Assembly: GCF_002979865.1 (NCBI RefSeq)
Contig: NZ_PCPZ01000005.1
Coordinates: 206,382 to 270,381, forward strand
Direction of reading: 5' to 3'
Source of the DNA: Arthrobacter sp. MYb214
GTDB lineage: Bacteria > Actinomycetota > Actinomycetes > Actinomycetales > Micrococcaceae
DNA length: 64,000 bases
Shown: positions 14,162 through 23,208 of the stretch, piece by piece
Layout: every line of letters begins with the position of its first letter
Numbering within the stretch: position 1 is the stretch's first letter
Position numbers and translations under genes: made by a program
The notes under the pieces: model-generated
Told to the model about the DNA's origin: nothing
Seen by the model: the letters and a program-made list of their open reading frames with translations, nothing else
Databases searched by the model: none

Positions 14162-16488
14162 TCTTTCAGCTCCGGTTGCAGTGTTTTCAAGCTCCAGGTC
14201 TTGTTCTTGCGTACCGCAAGCATACTCAAGACTAGTCCAATGGCGGTGTAGAGCAGCAAAGAACCGGCAACCGATGGCAGCACTGCCAGATCCGCGCCGT
14301 ACATCAGGTGGCGCATGCCGATCACCACATTGCTCATGGGCAGGATCCGGTGCAGCAGGTGCAGCGAATCAGGCAAGGTCTCCCAGGGGAAGGTGCCGCC
14401 TGAGGTGACCAGCTGCAGGACCATCAGTACCAGCACCACGAACTTTCCAGCGGTGCCCAGCAGCGCGAAGCACCCCTGGATCAGCGCACTGAAGCATAAG
14501 GCAGAACCGGCCAGCAAAGCCCAGATCAGCCACGGGTGGGCGGCATGCAGTCCCAGCCCGAATCGCACCACCGCGTAGAGCAGGCTGGTTTGCAGTACCG
14601 CGATGGCGGCGAAGGGCAACCAGCCGCCGATGGAAATTTTCCAGTTGCTGCCGTTGGAAGCCAGCGCGCGCTTGGTCATCGGGCGCATCACCTGGGTCAG
14701 GATCAGCACGCCGATAAAGGTCGCCAGGGTCATGAAGAAGGGGGCAAGGCCTTCGCCATAAGCCTGTGCTTCGGCCTGCTTGCTATTGGAGACAGCTACC
14801 GGATTGCCCATGACTTCGGCCAGTTGCCCGCTGGTGGACTCATCGGGGTTCGGCACCTTCCCGGTGCCGTCCTCCAGGCCGGTGGCCAATTCATCTGAAC
14901 CGTCTTGCAGTTCTTCGGTGCCGTCCGAGAGCTCGCCGACTCCATCGGAGAGCTGCACCAGTCCGTTGTGCAGGGCTCCGGTGCCGGCGAGCAGCGTGCC
15001 GGCACCCTGATCCAGTTGGCTTGCGCCGTCAGCCGCGTCGGTGGCGCCATTCAATGCGGACTGCTGGCCCTCGGCCAGGGTCTTTGCCCCGGTGTGGGCT
15101 TCGGCGGCGCCGGAGGCGAGCTTCGCCGAGCCTTGGGCTGCCGAGCCGATGCCCTTCGCGAGTGCAGGCATGGCGTCATCCAACGCCTTGGTGCCATCCG
15201 CGAGGGTGCCCAGGCCGGTGGCCAGCTGCTGGTTTCCTTCGGCTACCTGCGCCGATCCGTCGGCGAGGGTGTGCAGCTGCGTTTGCAGGGTAGATAACTC
15301 GGTATTGACCTGGGTCACTTTGGTATCCAAGGCATTGCCGAGCGTAGAATTCTGCACGCTTTGGCTGACCGTGCTCTGGATGGAATCAGCCTGGTCCTGG
15401 GTGAGCACGCCACTGCTGACCAACTCGTCCAGGCGCTGCTGCGTATCTTCCTTGACGCTATCCAGCTGCGTTTTCGTGTTGGCCTGCAGCTGGTCGATTA
15501 CCGCGATGGCCTCATCTGCCGTGCTGGCCAGCTGCTGGTTGCCGTCTGCGACCTGCTGTGAACCGGCAGCAATCTGGTCGGCGGCTTCTTTCGCGCTGGC
15601 GGCGCCTTGATCCAGCTTCGAGACGGAACCGGGCAGCGCTTTGGTCTGCGTCTTCAAGGTGTGCAGACCGTCGCTCAGCTCTTTGCTGCCGTCGGCCAGC
15701 TGCGCGGTGCCGTCGGCCAGTTCGGCGCTGCCGTCGCGCAGCCGGGTTTGGCCGTCGACCAGTTGGCCCAACCCTCCCGACAGGTCGGCGGTGCCATTCT
15801 TCAGGGTCTTGGTGCCCGAGTTCAGCTCGGTGCTGCCATCGACGAGCTTGGTGGTGCCATCGGCCAAGGTGACCACGCCATCGCCCAGTCGCAGGGTGCC
15901 ATCGTAGAGCTTCCCGGCGCCGTCTGCGGCTTCGCCCATCGAATCGTGGATGTCCACGAATCCGGCGATCATCGCCGAAGCCGTTTCGGTTCCCACTTCC
16001 TGGGCGACCGAGGTGCGCACCGTGGTAGCCAGCGTTTTGGCGAAGTTGGAAACCATGAAGTTATTGGCATCGTTGGTCAGCAGCTCGATATTGGCCTGTT
16101 CGGCATCATCGAAATCGCCCGGCGAGACCAGGGCCGAGGAAAAGTCCTCGGGCAGGATCAGCGCAAAGGCGTACTGGCCGGTGGCCACGGCCTGCTCGGC
16201 TTCCGCCTTGGAATCCACGTGCGCCCAGCTGAAGGTGCCGTCGTCTTCCAATTCCTCGACGACGTCGTCGCCGACTCGGGTTTTCTCGCCGTCCTGTTCG
16301 GCGCCTTCATCCAGATTGACCACGGCGGCCGTGACCTTGTCGAGGTTTCCCTGGGGGTCCCAGTTGGCGTAGAGGTAGAGCGCGCCATAGAGCAGCGGAA
16401 CGCAGGTGACCGCGATGAGCGCCAGTTTGGGCAAGGTGCCGCGGCTCATCCGCTTGAGCTCGGAGAGGGCAAGTCGCAAAGTTGTCAT
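14158..16488 (-). CDS. YhgE/Pip-family membrane protein with coiled DG-repeat domain
   Basis: A 776-residue protein of the YhgE/Pip (phage infection protein) family, related to ABC-2-type permeases. One TM helix at about 20-42 is followed by a large extracellular region. Its centre (about 190-570) is made of 7-residue repeats of the type L-x-D-G-x-x-x (GTLRLGDGVVTLADGTTKL and many more) predicted to form a long helical stalk. At least five TM helices occupy the C-terminal 200 residues. It is encoded between an ABC-like ATPase and TetR. Such operons usually act in export or membrane homeostasis; no substrate can be assigned. Confidence 0.88.
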   Translation of the reverse strand: MTTLRLALSELKRMSRGTLPKLALIAVTCVPLLYGALYLYANWDPQGNLDKVTAAVVNLDEGAEQDGEKTRVGDDVVEELEDDGTFSWAHVDSKAEAEQAVATGQYAFALILPEDFSSALVSPGDFDDAEQANIELLTNDANNFMVSNFAKTLATTVRTSVAQEVGTETASAMIAGFVDIHDSMGEAADGAGKLYDGTLRLGDGVVTLADGTTKLVDGSTELNSGTKTLKNGTADLSGGLGQLVDGQTRLRDGSAELADGTAQLADGSKELSDGLHTLKTQTKALPGSVSKLDQGAASAKEAADQIAAGSQQVADGNQQLASTADEAIAVIDQLQANTKTQLDSVKEDTQQRLDELVSSGVLTQDQADSIQSTVSQSVQNSTLGNALDTKVTQVNTELSTLQTQLHTLADGSAQVAEGNQQLATGLGTLADGTKALDDAMPALAKGIGSAAQGSAKLASGAAEAHTGAKTLAEGQQSALNGATDAADGASQLDQGAGTLLAGTGALHNGLVQLSDGVGELSDGTEELQDGSDELATGLEDGTGKVPNPDESTSGQLAEVMGNPVAVSNSKQAEAQAYGEGLAPFFMTLATFIGVLILTQVMRPMTKRALASNGSNWKISIGGWLPFAAIAVLQTSLLYAVVRFGLGLHAAHPWLIWALLAGSALCFSALIQGCFALLGTAGKFVVLVLMVLQLVTSGGTFPWETLPDSLHLLHRILPMSNVVIGMRHLMYGADLAVLPSVAGSLLLYTAIGLVLSMLAVRKNKTWSLKTLQPELKE

Positions 16489-16491
16489 GGG

Positions 16492-17274
16492 CTATTCCTT
16501 TGCTTCGCACTGAACAGCGTCAGCAAGTTCGTTGGCTGGGAGGAAGAAATCGTGGTTGGCCGCGATGCCCTCGGCCATGGCCAGGTGATCCAGGCCCAGA
16601 TCGAGTTCGCCTTGGATGAACCCGGTGGATGGATCGGGCAGTGGGAGCACTGCTGGTTCCGGGTCGGCGGCCTGCCCGGTTTGCGGCTGCCAGCACTGGG
16701 GCAGCCGGCTGACGATAGCCAGGACTGCGAATTCCCGATGCGAGGAAGCGAAGTTCTCCAGGGTCTCGAGCCAATGCTCGTCTTCCAGATCGTGCCGGTC
16801 CGGTGAATCGACGATGAGCAATTCAAGACGGGGATTCTCGGCAGCCAGCAGGAGCTGGAGCTCGAAGAGGCGGCCCGGATCGATGGCATCGCTCCAGCAG
16901 CTGGCGATATCGTCGAATCCATGCTGCGCCATCCACTTCCTGGCGCCGGGCTTGCGCCAGCTTGGCCCCGGGATCAGCCCCAGATCTTCTGCGACAAGAT
17001 CGCAAACCTTCAAGTGGGATTCGGGTTCATTGATCCCCGGCGAATCGACCAGAGCGCTGTGCTTGCGCAGGGTTCGCAGCTTCGGATCCGCATTCCACAC
17101 CACCGTCCCGGAGCTGGGTGCCATGCGTCCGCTCAGTACAAGGGCCAGCGCGGTCCGGGAAATCTGCGGCTCGGATACCAGCAGCTGCAGTTCACCTCTT
17201 TGCAGTTGCACGGAGGTGGGCCCCACGAGCTGGTCGTGGCGTCCCTTGACGGTAATGGAATCTGCGGTAAGCAC
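16492..17274 (-). CDS. ABC-type ATPase-like protein lacking a functional Walker A
   Basis: A 260-residue protein with the ABC layout: LTADSITVKGRHDQLVGPTS at the start like an A-loop strand, then VSEPQISRTALALVLSGRM where the Walker A GxxGxGKST should be (no GK), and LELLIVDSPD as a Walker B-like strand. No LSGGQ signature is visible. It is the promoter-proximal gene of the YhgE/TetR operon, 3 bp before the yhgE start, so it presumably partners the membrane protein as a non-hydrolysing subunit. Orthologues in related operons are normally regular ABC ATPases, so this is a decayed or specialised version. Confidence 0.7.
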   Translation of the reverse strand: MLTADSITVKGRHDQLVGPTSVQLQRGELQLLVSEPQISRTALALVLSGRMAPSSGTVVWNADPKLRTLRKHSALVDSPGINEPESHLKVCDLVAEDLGLIPGPSWRKPGARKWMAQHGFDDIASCWSDAIDPGRLFELQLLLAAENPRLELLIVDSPDRHDLEDEHWLETLENFASSHREFAVLAIVSRLPQCWQPQTGQAADPEPAVLPLPDPSTGFIQGELDLGLDHLAMAEGIAANHDFFLPANELADAVQCEAKE

Positions 17275-17283
17275 AGTTAAAGA

Positions 17284-17313
17284 CTAATTGAACTGACCAG
17301 TCAGTTCAATTAG
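17284..17313. promoter_or_regulatory. Perfect 30-bp palindrome, probable TetR operator
   Basis: CTAATTGAACTGAC (17284-17297) and GTCAGTTCAATTAG (17300-17313) are exact inverted repeats around CA. It lies 9 bp upstream of the ATG of the degenerate ABC gene, overlapping where the operon promoter must be. The core ACTGAC..GTCAGT resembles operators of TetR repressors. Confidence 0.8.
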
Positions 17314-17495
17314 TGAAAAGGTTCCTTTGATCACTACTGGACGTAAAGCGTTTGATGACCTTTGATGGTTGTTGGGTACGTCACGAAAAAGCGGGGCAGA
17401 GTTCAGGTGCAGTTAATCGGGCTTTGCTTACCTTGGAACCAGGCCCATGCACGCGGCAGGGCCGCCGCTGCTTGAATATCTACCTAGGGAAAAAC

Positions 17496-19412
17496 ATGAT
17501 CAATAGACGTCCCACTCGCATCGCTGCCGCGGTGCTGGGAACCGCGCTTGCGGTTTCGAGCTTCTCGGCGGCGCACGCCGATACTGCCGAAATCACCCCC
17601 ATCGAGCAGATCCAGGGGACCGGCGACAGCTCACCCATGGCTGGCCAGGACGCAACTGTGCGCGGTGTTGTCACCGGAGCCTACGCCGACGGCGGATTCC
17701 GCGGTTTCTATCTGCAGAGCGCTGGCAGCGGCGTAGATGCCTCGGGCCAGGCGAGCTCGGCGATCTTCGTGTACGCGCCGGACGAGGTTTCCTCGGTGAG
17801 CGTCGGCGACCATGTCCAGGTTTCTGGCGAAGTGTCCGAATACTATGGCTTGACCCAGCTCAAGGCCGGCAGCGTCGAGGTGCTCGATGAACCGGCGCAG
17901 GGCGTCAAGCCGCTGGCGATTTCACTGCCGAGCAGCGATGCCGAGCGCGAGCGCTTTGAATCCATGCTGATCGAGCCGCAGGGCGAGTTCACCGTCTCGG
18001 ACAATTACTCGCTGAACCAGTACGGCGAGCTGAGCCTGGCCATGGGCACCAGCGAGATCCTGCCCGGCGAACGGCTGCTGCGCCAGCCAACCGATGTCTT
18101 CAAGCCGGCCAGTGCCCAGGCCAAGGCTCTCGCGGCGGAAAACGAGCAGCGCTCGATCGTGGTCGATGACGGGGCCACGCTGAACTTCTCAACCAGCAAG
18201 AACAAGCAGATCGCCCTGCCGTACATCGACGCGCAGCAGCGCGTCACCGTAGGCGCTGACGCATCCTTCATCGCACCGGTCATCTTGGACTACCGCTACG
18301 ATATGTGGCGTTTGCAGCCGCAGGGCCAGGTGGTCGGCGCCGATGATGCCGATATCGCCGTGAACTTCGAGCAGGTCGACAACGACGCTCCGCAAGAGGT
18401 GGGCGGCAATGTCAGCGTTGGCAGCTTCAACGTGCTGAACTACTTCACCACTACCGGCGACATGCTCGATGGGTGCTCGTACTACACCGACCGCGAGGGC
18501 AATCCAATCAATGTCCGCGGTGGTTGCGATGCGCGCGGCGCGGCGACCGCTGAAAGCTTTGAGCGCCAGCAGTCCAAGATCGTTGCCGCACTGGGCAAGT
18601 TCACCGCAGACGTGGTGGTCCTGGAAGAAATCGAGAACTCGGCACGCTTCGGACAGAACCGCGATGCCGCCCTGGCTCACTTGGTCAACGAGTTGAACCA
18701 GGAAGCTGGCCAGAAGGTTTGGAGCTATGTCCCGACCCCATCGGTTGTGCCCGCTGACGAAGATGTGATCCGCACCGCGATCATCTACCGCGACAAGTCA
18801 GTGAAGCCCATCGACGAGTCGGTCATCCTCGACGATCCAGCATTCGTGAACGCCCGGGATCCACTGGCCCAGGCCTTCCAGCGTGTTGGCGGAAACCAGA
18901 ACACCCGCTTCCTGGTCGTTGCCAACCACTTCAAGTCCAAGGGCTCGGATCCTGCTGATGGATCGGGCAATGCCGACAGCGGCGATGGCCAAGGCGCTTG
19001 GAACGAAGCCCGTGTCGGCCAAGCGGAAGCGCTGGTTGGCTTCGCGGACGGTCTGAAGAAATCGCGCAATACCGACCAGGTGCTGCTGGCGGGGGACTTC
19101 AACTCCTATTCGGCTGAAGATCCGATGCAGGTTCTGGTTGAAGCCGGGTACGTGGACCTCGGCGCCGCAGCCGATTCCCAGAGCTACCTCTACGACGGCT
19201 TGGTCGGCTCGCTGGACCACATCTTCGCCTCGGAGAAGCTGGCGGGCAAGGTGACTGGAGAAGACATCTGGAACATCAACGCCCTTGAATCCGTGGGCTA
19301 CGAATACAGCCGCTACAACAACAACATCACTAACCTGTTCGCGGCTGACCAGTACCGTTCCTCGGATCATGACCCGGTGCTCGTCGGACTGCAGCTGGAT
19401 AAGAAAAACTGA
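17496..19412 (+). CDS. Secreted ExeM/NucH-type extracellular endonuclease
   Basis: A 638-residue protein from ATG 17496 (TAGGGAAAAAC upstream), chosen because it begins with a clean signal peptide, RRPTRIAAAVLGTALAVSS..AHADTA. Residues about 35-140 resemble an OB-fold nucleic-acid-binding domain. From about residue 305 is an endonuclease/exonuclease/phosphatase domain: GSFNVLNYFTT, VVLEEIEN (Glu metal ligand), ANHFKSKGSDP, LAGDFNSY, LDHIFAS and SSDHDPVL. Four cysteines in the catalytic half may pair. Such enzymes degrade extracellular DNA for phosphate or nitrogen. It is monocistronic with a terminator behind it. Confidence 0.9.
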   Translation: MINRRPTRIAAAVLGTALAVSSFSAAHADTAEITPIEQIQGTGDSSPMAGQDATVRGVVTGAYADGGFRGFYLQSAGSGVDASGQASSAIFVYAPDEVSSVSVGDHVQVSGEVSEYYGLTQLKAGSVEVLDEPAQGVKPLAISLPSSDAERERFESMLIEPQGEFTVSDNYSLNQYGELSLAMGTSEILPGERLLRQPTDVFKPASAQAKALAAENEQRSIVVDDGATLNFSTSKNKQIALPYIDAQQRVTVGADASFIAPVILDYRYDMWRLQPQGQVVGADDADIAVNFEQVDNDAPQEVGGNVSVGSFNVLNYFTTTGDMLDGCSYYTDREGNPINVRGGCDARGAATAESFERQQSKIVAALGKFTADVVVLEEIENSARFGQNRDAALAHLVNELNQEAGQKVWSYVPTPSVVPADEDVIRTAIIYRDKSVKPIDESVILDDPAFVNARDPLAQAFQRVGGNQNTRFLVVANHFKSKGSDPADGSGNADSGDGQGAWNEARVGQAEALVGFADGLKKSRNTDQVLLAGDFNSYSAEDPMQVLVEAGYVDLGAAADSQSYLYDGLVGSLDHIFASEKLAGKVTGEDIWNINALESVGYEYSRYNNNITNLFAADQYRSSDHDPVLVGLQLDKKN

Positions 19413-19436
19413 CTTTTCCCGCCTGCGCGGTGGCGG

Positions 19437-19472
19437 GGCGCTCTTCTTCCCTGAAGAGCGCCTGGCCACCTT
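19437..19472 (+). terminator. Terminator after the nuclease gene
   Basis: GGCGCTCTTC and GAAGAGCGCC pair around a 6-nt loop, followed by TGGCCACC and a T-rich run. Confidence 0.6.
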
Positions 19473-19541
19473 CTTTTAACCCGCTTTGGGGAACCCAGAG
19501 GGGCGCTGGTTGCGGGGTGGAGAATTCTTTGGGGAAAAGGC

Positions 19542-19570
19542 TTGACAGAAAACTTCCATCGTGGAGAATT
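19542..19570 (+). promoter_or_regulatory. Promoter of the cellobiose-type uptake operon
   Basis: TTGACA at 19542-19547 and AGAATT at 19565-19570 with a 17-bp spacer. The repressor-type palindrome at 19586 sits just downstream, where bound repressor would block initiation. Confidence 0.5.
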
Positions 19571-19585
19571 GTTGGAGAAGATTTG

Positions 19586-19599
19586 TGAGAGCGCTCACA
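19586..19599. promoter_or_regulatory. CebR-like operator O1
   Basis: TGAGAGCGCTCACA is a 14-bp near-palindrome with core GAGCGCTC. The Streptomyces CebR operator is TGGGAGCGCTCCCA, differing at two positions per site or fewer in each half. It is the probable binding site of the LacI-family repressor at 24721. Confidence 0.7.
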
Positions 19600-19671
19600 A
19601 AATGTTTGGCAGAGTCGCTTTCATCGTTTCAGGCATCCAGGAAATCGCAGGAATTTTCTTTTTTGCCGTAT

Positions 19672-19689
19672 TTTGAGAGCGCTCTCAAA
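19672..19689. promoter_or_regulatory. CebR-like operator O2 (perfect palindrome)
   Basis: TTTGAGAGCGCTCTCAAA is a perfect 18-bp palindrome, 50 bp before the binding-protein start and 88 bp (between centres) from O1. Two sites allow cooperative binding or looping. Confidence 0.75.
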
Positions 19690-19739
19690 CTTGTTGGCGC
19701 TCGCCCGCTCGCACGATTCATATCCGAAATGGAGTCACC

Positions 19740-21068
19740 GTGAAACCCTCACGCAAATCCCCACTGGCACTGGCCGCGGCCGTTGCCGGAAGCATCGCCC
19801 TGGTAGCAACCGGCTGCGCAGCCGACGCAAGCAAGGATGCCCAGCCGGCCTCGGCTGATAACCCGGTCACGCTGACCGTGACGACCTTCGGCACCCAGGG
19901 ACTGGACCCGCTGTACGAGAAGTACCAGAAGGAAAACCCTGGAATCACCATCGAGGCCACCAACATCGACACCGGTGGCAACGCGTTGACCGACTGGAAG
20001 ACCAAGCAGGCTGCGGGTGCCGGCCTGCCAGATGTCCAAGCAGTGGAAGAAGGCTGGCTGGGCCAGGTGATGTCGGTTGCAGATTCCTTCACCGATCTGC
20101 GCGAGTTCGGTGCCAATGAGGTAGCGGGGGATTGGGTTGATTGGAAGGTCAAGCAGGCCACCGACCCAGAAGGCCGCGTCATTGGCTACGGTACGGACAT
20201 TGGGCCGATGGGCATCTGCTTCAATGCCAAGCTGTTCAAGGACGCTGGCATGCCCAGCGAGCGCGAAGAAGTTGCCGAGTTGCTCGGTGGCGACGACGCA
20301 ACCTGGGAAGACTTCTTCAAGGCAGGCAACGAGTATGTGAAGAAGACCGACAAGGCCTTCTACGACCAGTCCGGTTTCGTCTGGAATTCCATGGTCAATC
20401 AGCTCGACGAGGGCTACTACAAGGCTGACGGATCACTGAATATCGAGGGCAACGCCGAACTGCGCGAGCGCTGGGACCTGCTCTCCGATGCTGCGTCCAA
20501 GGGGCTGTCGGCCAACCAGACCCAGTGGGACTGGGGCAAGGGCCAGGCCTTCGTTGACGGTTCCTTCGCCGTCATGCCTTGCCCGGGCTGGATGCTTGGC
20601 ACGGTCAAGGGCCAGGTTGAGGGTGCCGGCGGAGACTCCAGCGCAGGCTGGGACTTCGCGGATGTCTTCCCGGGCGGCGCGGCCAACTGGGGCGGCTCGT
20701 TCCTGACCGTGCCGACCACCTCCGAGCACCCGGCCGAGGCTGCGAAGCTCGCCCAGTACCTGACCAGCGCATCGTCGCAGGCGACCTCATTCGAGGAAGC
20801 CGGCACGTTCCCTTCGAACCTGGAAGCGCAGAAGTCCGAGGCAGTGACCGGCACGAATGAGATGAGCGAATTCTTCAATAACGCACCGGTGGGCGAAATC
20901 CTGGGCAACCGCGCCAACGGCGTCCAGGCCCAGTACAAGGGCCCTCAGGATTCGGTGATCCAGGAGCAGGTCTTCGGCCCGGCTATCAAGGCGATCGATG
21001 CTGGCAGCGACAGCGAGACCGCCTGGAACAAGGCCCTCTCCACCCTGCAGGAACTGGAAATCAAGTAA
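19740..21068 (+). CDS. Sugar ABC transporter substrate-binding lipoprotein (CebE-like)
   Basis: A 442-residue lipoprotein with signal peptide and lipobox LVATGC (Cys26). The mature part is a family 1 extracellular solute-binding protein (VTLTVTTFGTQGLDPLYEKY, GIGICFN-type hinge region, WGGSFLTVPTTS). It is the first gene of an operon with two permeases and a GH1 glucosidase, which points to uptake of beta-glucosides such as cellobiose/cellotriose. No ATPase gene is present, so a shared MsiK-like ATPase elsewhere is expected. GTG start follows the O1/O2 control region. Confidence 0.88.
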   Translation: MKPSRKSPLALAAAVAGSIALVATGCAADASKDAQPASADNPVTLTVTTFGTQGLDPLYEKYQKENPGITIEATNIDTGGNALTDWKTKQAAGAGLPDVQAVEEGWLGQVMSVADSFTDLREFGANEVAGDWVDWKVKQATDPEGRVIGYGTDIGPMGICFNAKLFKDAGMPSEREEVAELLGGDDATWEDFFKAGNEYVKKTDKAFYDQSGFVWNSMVNQLDEGYYKADGSLNIEGNAELRERWDLLSDAASKGLSANQTQWDWGKGQAFVDGSFAVMPCPGWMLGTVKGQVEGAGGDSSAGWDFADVFPGGAANWGGSFLTVPTTSEHPAEAAKLAQYLTSASSQATSFEEAGTFPSNLEAQKSEAVTGTNEMSEFFNNAPVGEILGNRANGVQAQYKGPQDSVIQEQVFGPAIKAIDAGSDSETAWNKALSTLQELEIK

Positions 21069-21155
21069 TCCCGTAGCCCGCTTCGAATCCAGGCAAGGGC
21101 CGCGGCACGCAACGAGGTTGCGGCCCATGCCTGGACAGCTACTGCAGCAGGAAAG

Positions 21156-22328
21156 ATGCCACTGATGAGCACCACAACACACGATGCCCCGGAACAAGAC
21201 CGGGACGCCAGCGCGCCCAGTCCGCAGCCCCAGCGTTGGATCAAGGGGAACAATGCTCCGGCCGGGGCTAAGCCGGCCGAGACCAGGGACGAGCGCAAGA
21301 CGCGCCGCCGGCACCTTCGCGGGCGGTGGGATTTCAAGTACTCCCCATATCTCTACATCTCGCCTTTCTTCATCCTCTTCGGCCTGGTGGGCCTGTTCCC
21401 CCTGATCTACACGTTCGTCGTCTCGATCAATGACTGGGATCTGCTCGGCGGAGCAGGAGCCTGGATCGGCCTGGAAAACTACAAAGCCGAACTGACCTCT
21501 CCGCTGTTCTGGAATTCCCTGTTCAACACCTTCAGCATCTTCCTGCTTTCGGCCATCCCGCAATTGGTGATCGCGACGTTCATCGCGGCCATGCTGGACC
21601 AGAACATCCGCGCCAAGACCTTCTGGCGCATGAGCGTGCTGGTTCCCTACGTGGTCACGCCGGTGGCCGTCACACTGATTTTCTCCTCGGCATTCGACGA
21701 GCAGTATGGCGTGCTGAACAACCTGCTGGCCGCCGTGAATATCGACCCGATCGCGTGGAAGACCGAGGTCTTCCCGTCGCATATGGCTATTGCGACCATG
21801 GTGAACTGGCGCTGGACCGGCTACAACGCGCTGATCCTGCTGGCAGCCATGCAGGCGGTGCCACGCGAACTGCATGAATCGGCGGCCATCGACGGCGCCG
21901 GCGTGATCCGCCGCTTCTTCTCGATTACCTTGCCCAGCATCCGCCCCACGATGATCTTCGTGATCATCACTGCCACCATCGGCGGCCTGCAGATCTTCAC
22001 CGAACCCAAGCTGTTCAACCCCAGCAGCTCGGTTCCAGGCGGCCCGGACCGCCAGTACCAGACCACGGTGCTCTACCTCTGGGACCTGGCATTCAATCGC
22101 GGGGACTTCGGACGCGCTTCGGCCGTGGCCTGGATCCTCTTCCTGATCATCATCGTGATCGGCGTGATCAATTTCCTGATCTCCGGATCCATCGCTTCCT
22201 CGGCCGACAAGAAGGGCGCCGGCAGCACTGGCAGAACCCGAGCGGCACGTCGGGCAGCTGCCCGAGCCGAAGCCAAAGCAGCAAAGCCGGCCAACGGAAC
22301 GCAGAGCGGAAGTGCAGCAAATGAGTAA
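21156..22328 (+). CDS. Sugar ABC transporter permease (CebF/MalF-like)
   Basis: A 390-residue integral membrane protein. A long polar N-terminus (about 60 residues) precedes six TM helices, with the EAA-loop motif near 240-260 (ELHESAAIDGAGVIRRFFSI) that contacts the ATPase. The C-terminus is basic and Ala-rich. Starts at ATG 21156 or 21165; AGGAAAG at 21149 is close to the first. It lies 87 bp after the binding-protein gene and overlaps the second permease by 8 bp. Confidence 0.9.
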   Translation: MPLMSTTTHDAPEQDRDASAPSPQPQRWIKGNNAPAGAKPAETRDERKTRRRHLRGRWDFKYSPYLYISPFFILFGLVGLFPLIYTFVVSINDWDLLGGAGAWIGLENYKAELTSPLFWNSLFNTFSIFLLSAIPQLVIATFIAAMLDQNIRAKTFWRMSVLVPYVVTPVAVTLIFSSAFDEQYGVLNNLLAAVNIDPIAWKTEVFPSHMAIATMVNWRWTGYNALILLAAMQAVPRELHESAAIDGAGVIRRFFSITLPSIRPTMIFVIITATIGGLQIFTEPKLFNPSSSVPGGPDRQYQTTVLYLWDLAFNRGDFGRASAVAWILFLIIIVIGVINFLISGSIASSADKKGAGSTGRTRAARRAAARAEAKAAKPANGTQSGSAANE

Positions 22329-23208
22329 TGCAACAGTGGAACGCCCCGCGCGCCAGGTCCGTGCGCCCCAGCGCCGCGGCAAGAACTTCTCCATGGACCG
22401 CCGTCCTGGCTTCCTCACCTACGGAATCCTGCTGGCCTTCCTCATCGGCAGCACCTACCCGCTGTGGTACTCGTTCGTCATCGGTTCCTCCACCGGTGCG
22501 GTGTTCGCCTCGGCGTACCCGCCGCTGCTGCCAGGCGGCCAGTTCTGGACCAATGTCGCCGAGGTCCTGGACTCCGTCGATTTCTGGGCGGCCCTGGGCA
22601 ACAGCATCATCGTCTCCTCGGTGATCACCTTCTCGGTGGTTTCCTTCTCCACCCTGGCAGGCTACGCGTTCGCCAAATTGCGCTTCCGCGGGCGCCAGGG
22701 GCTGCTGGTCTTCGTGATCGCGACCTTGGCCGTGCCCACCCAGCTGGGCATCATCCCGATGTTCATGATGATGAAGCAATTCGGCTGGACCGGCTCGCTG
22801 GGAGCCATCATCATCCCGACCCTGGTCACTGCCTTCGGCGTATTCTTCATGCGCCAGTACCTGGTGGAGAACATCCCCGATGAACTGATTGAGGCCGCCC
22901 GCGTGGATGGCGCCTCCATGATCGGCACCTTCTGGCATGTCGGGGTTCCAGCGGCTCGCCCGGCGATGGCGATCCTGTCGCTGTTCACCTTCATGACCGC
23001 CTGGACCGACTACCTGTGGCCCATGCTGGTGGCACCGCAGAACCCAACCTTGCAGGTGGCGTTGAGCCAACTGCAGTCTGCCCGATACGTTGACTACACC
23101 ATCGTGATGACCGGGGCCCTGCTGGCCACGATCCCGCTGCTGGTGCTCTTCATACTTGCAGGCAAACAACTTGTATCCGGAATTATGGCAGGAGCTGTAA
23201 AGGGCTAA
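22321..23208 (+). CDS. Sugar ABC transporter permease (CebG/MalG-like)
   Basis: A 295-residue six-TM protein with the EAA motif ELIEAARVDGASMIGTFWHV near 190 and the typical C-terminal end QLVSGIMAGAVKG. ATG 22321 with GGAAG 8 nt upstream is preferred over an in-frame GTG three codons earlier. It overlaps the first permease, and its TAA overlaps the ATG of the glucosidase gene (TAATG), so translation is coupled. Confidence 0.92.
   Translation: MSNATVERPARQVRAPQRRGKNFSMDRRPGFLTYGILLAFLIGSTYPLWYSFVIGSSTGAVFASAYPPLLPGGQFWTNVAEVLDSVDFWAALGNSIIVSSVITFSVVSFSTLAGYAFAKLRFRGRQGLLVFVIATLAVPTQLGIIPMFMMMKQFGWTGSLGAIIIPTLVTAFGVFFMRQYLVENIPDELIEAARVDGASMIGTFWHVGVPAARPAMAILSLFTFMTAWTDYLWPMLVAPQNPTLQVALSQLQSARYVDYTIVMTGALLATIPLLVLFILAGKQLVSGIMAGAVKG

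Noticed and set aside
20787..22418. Antisense open frame across the sugar permease genes
   Set aside because: No recognisable motifs; the permeases have EAA motifs and translational overlap.
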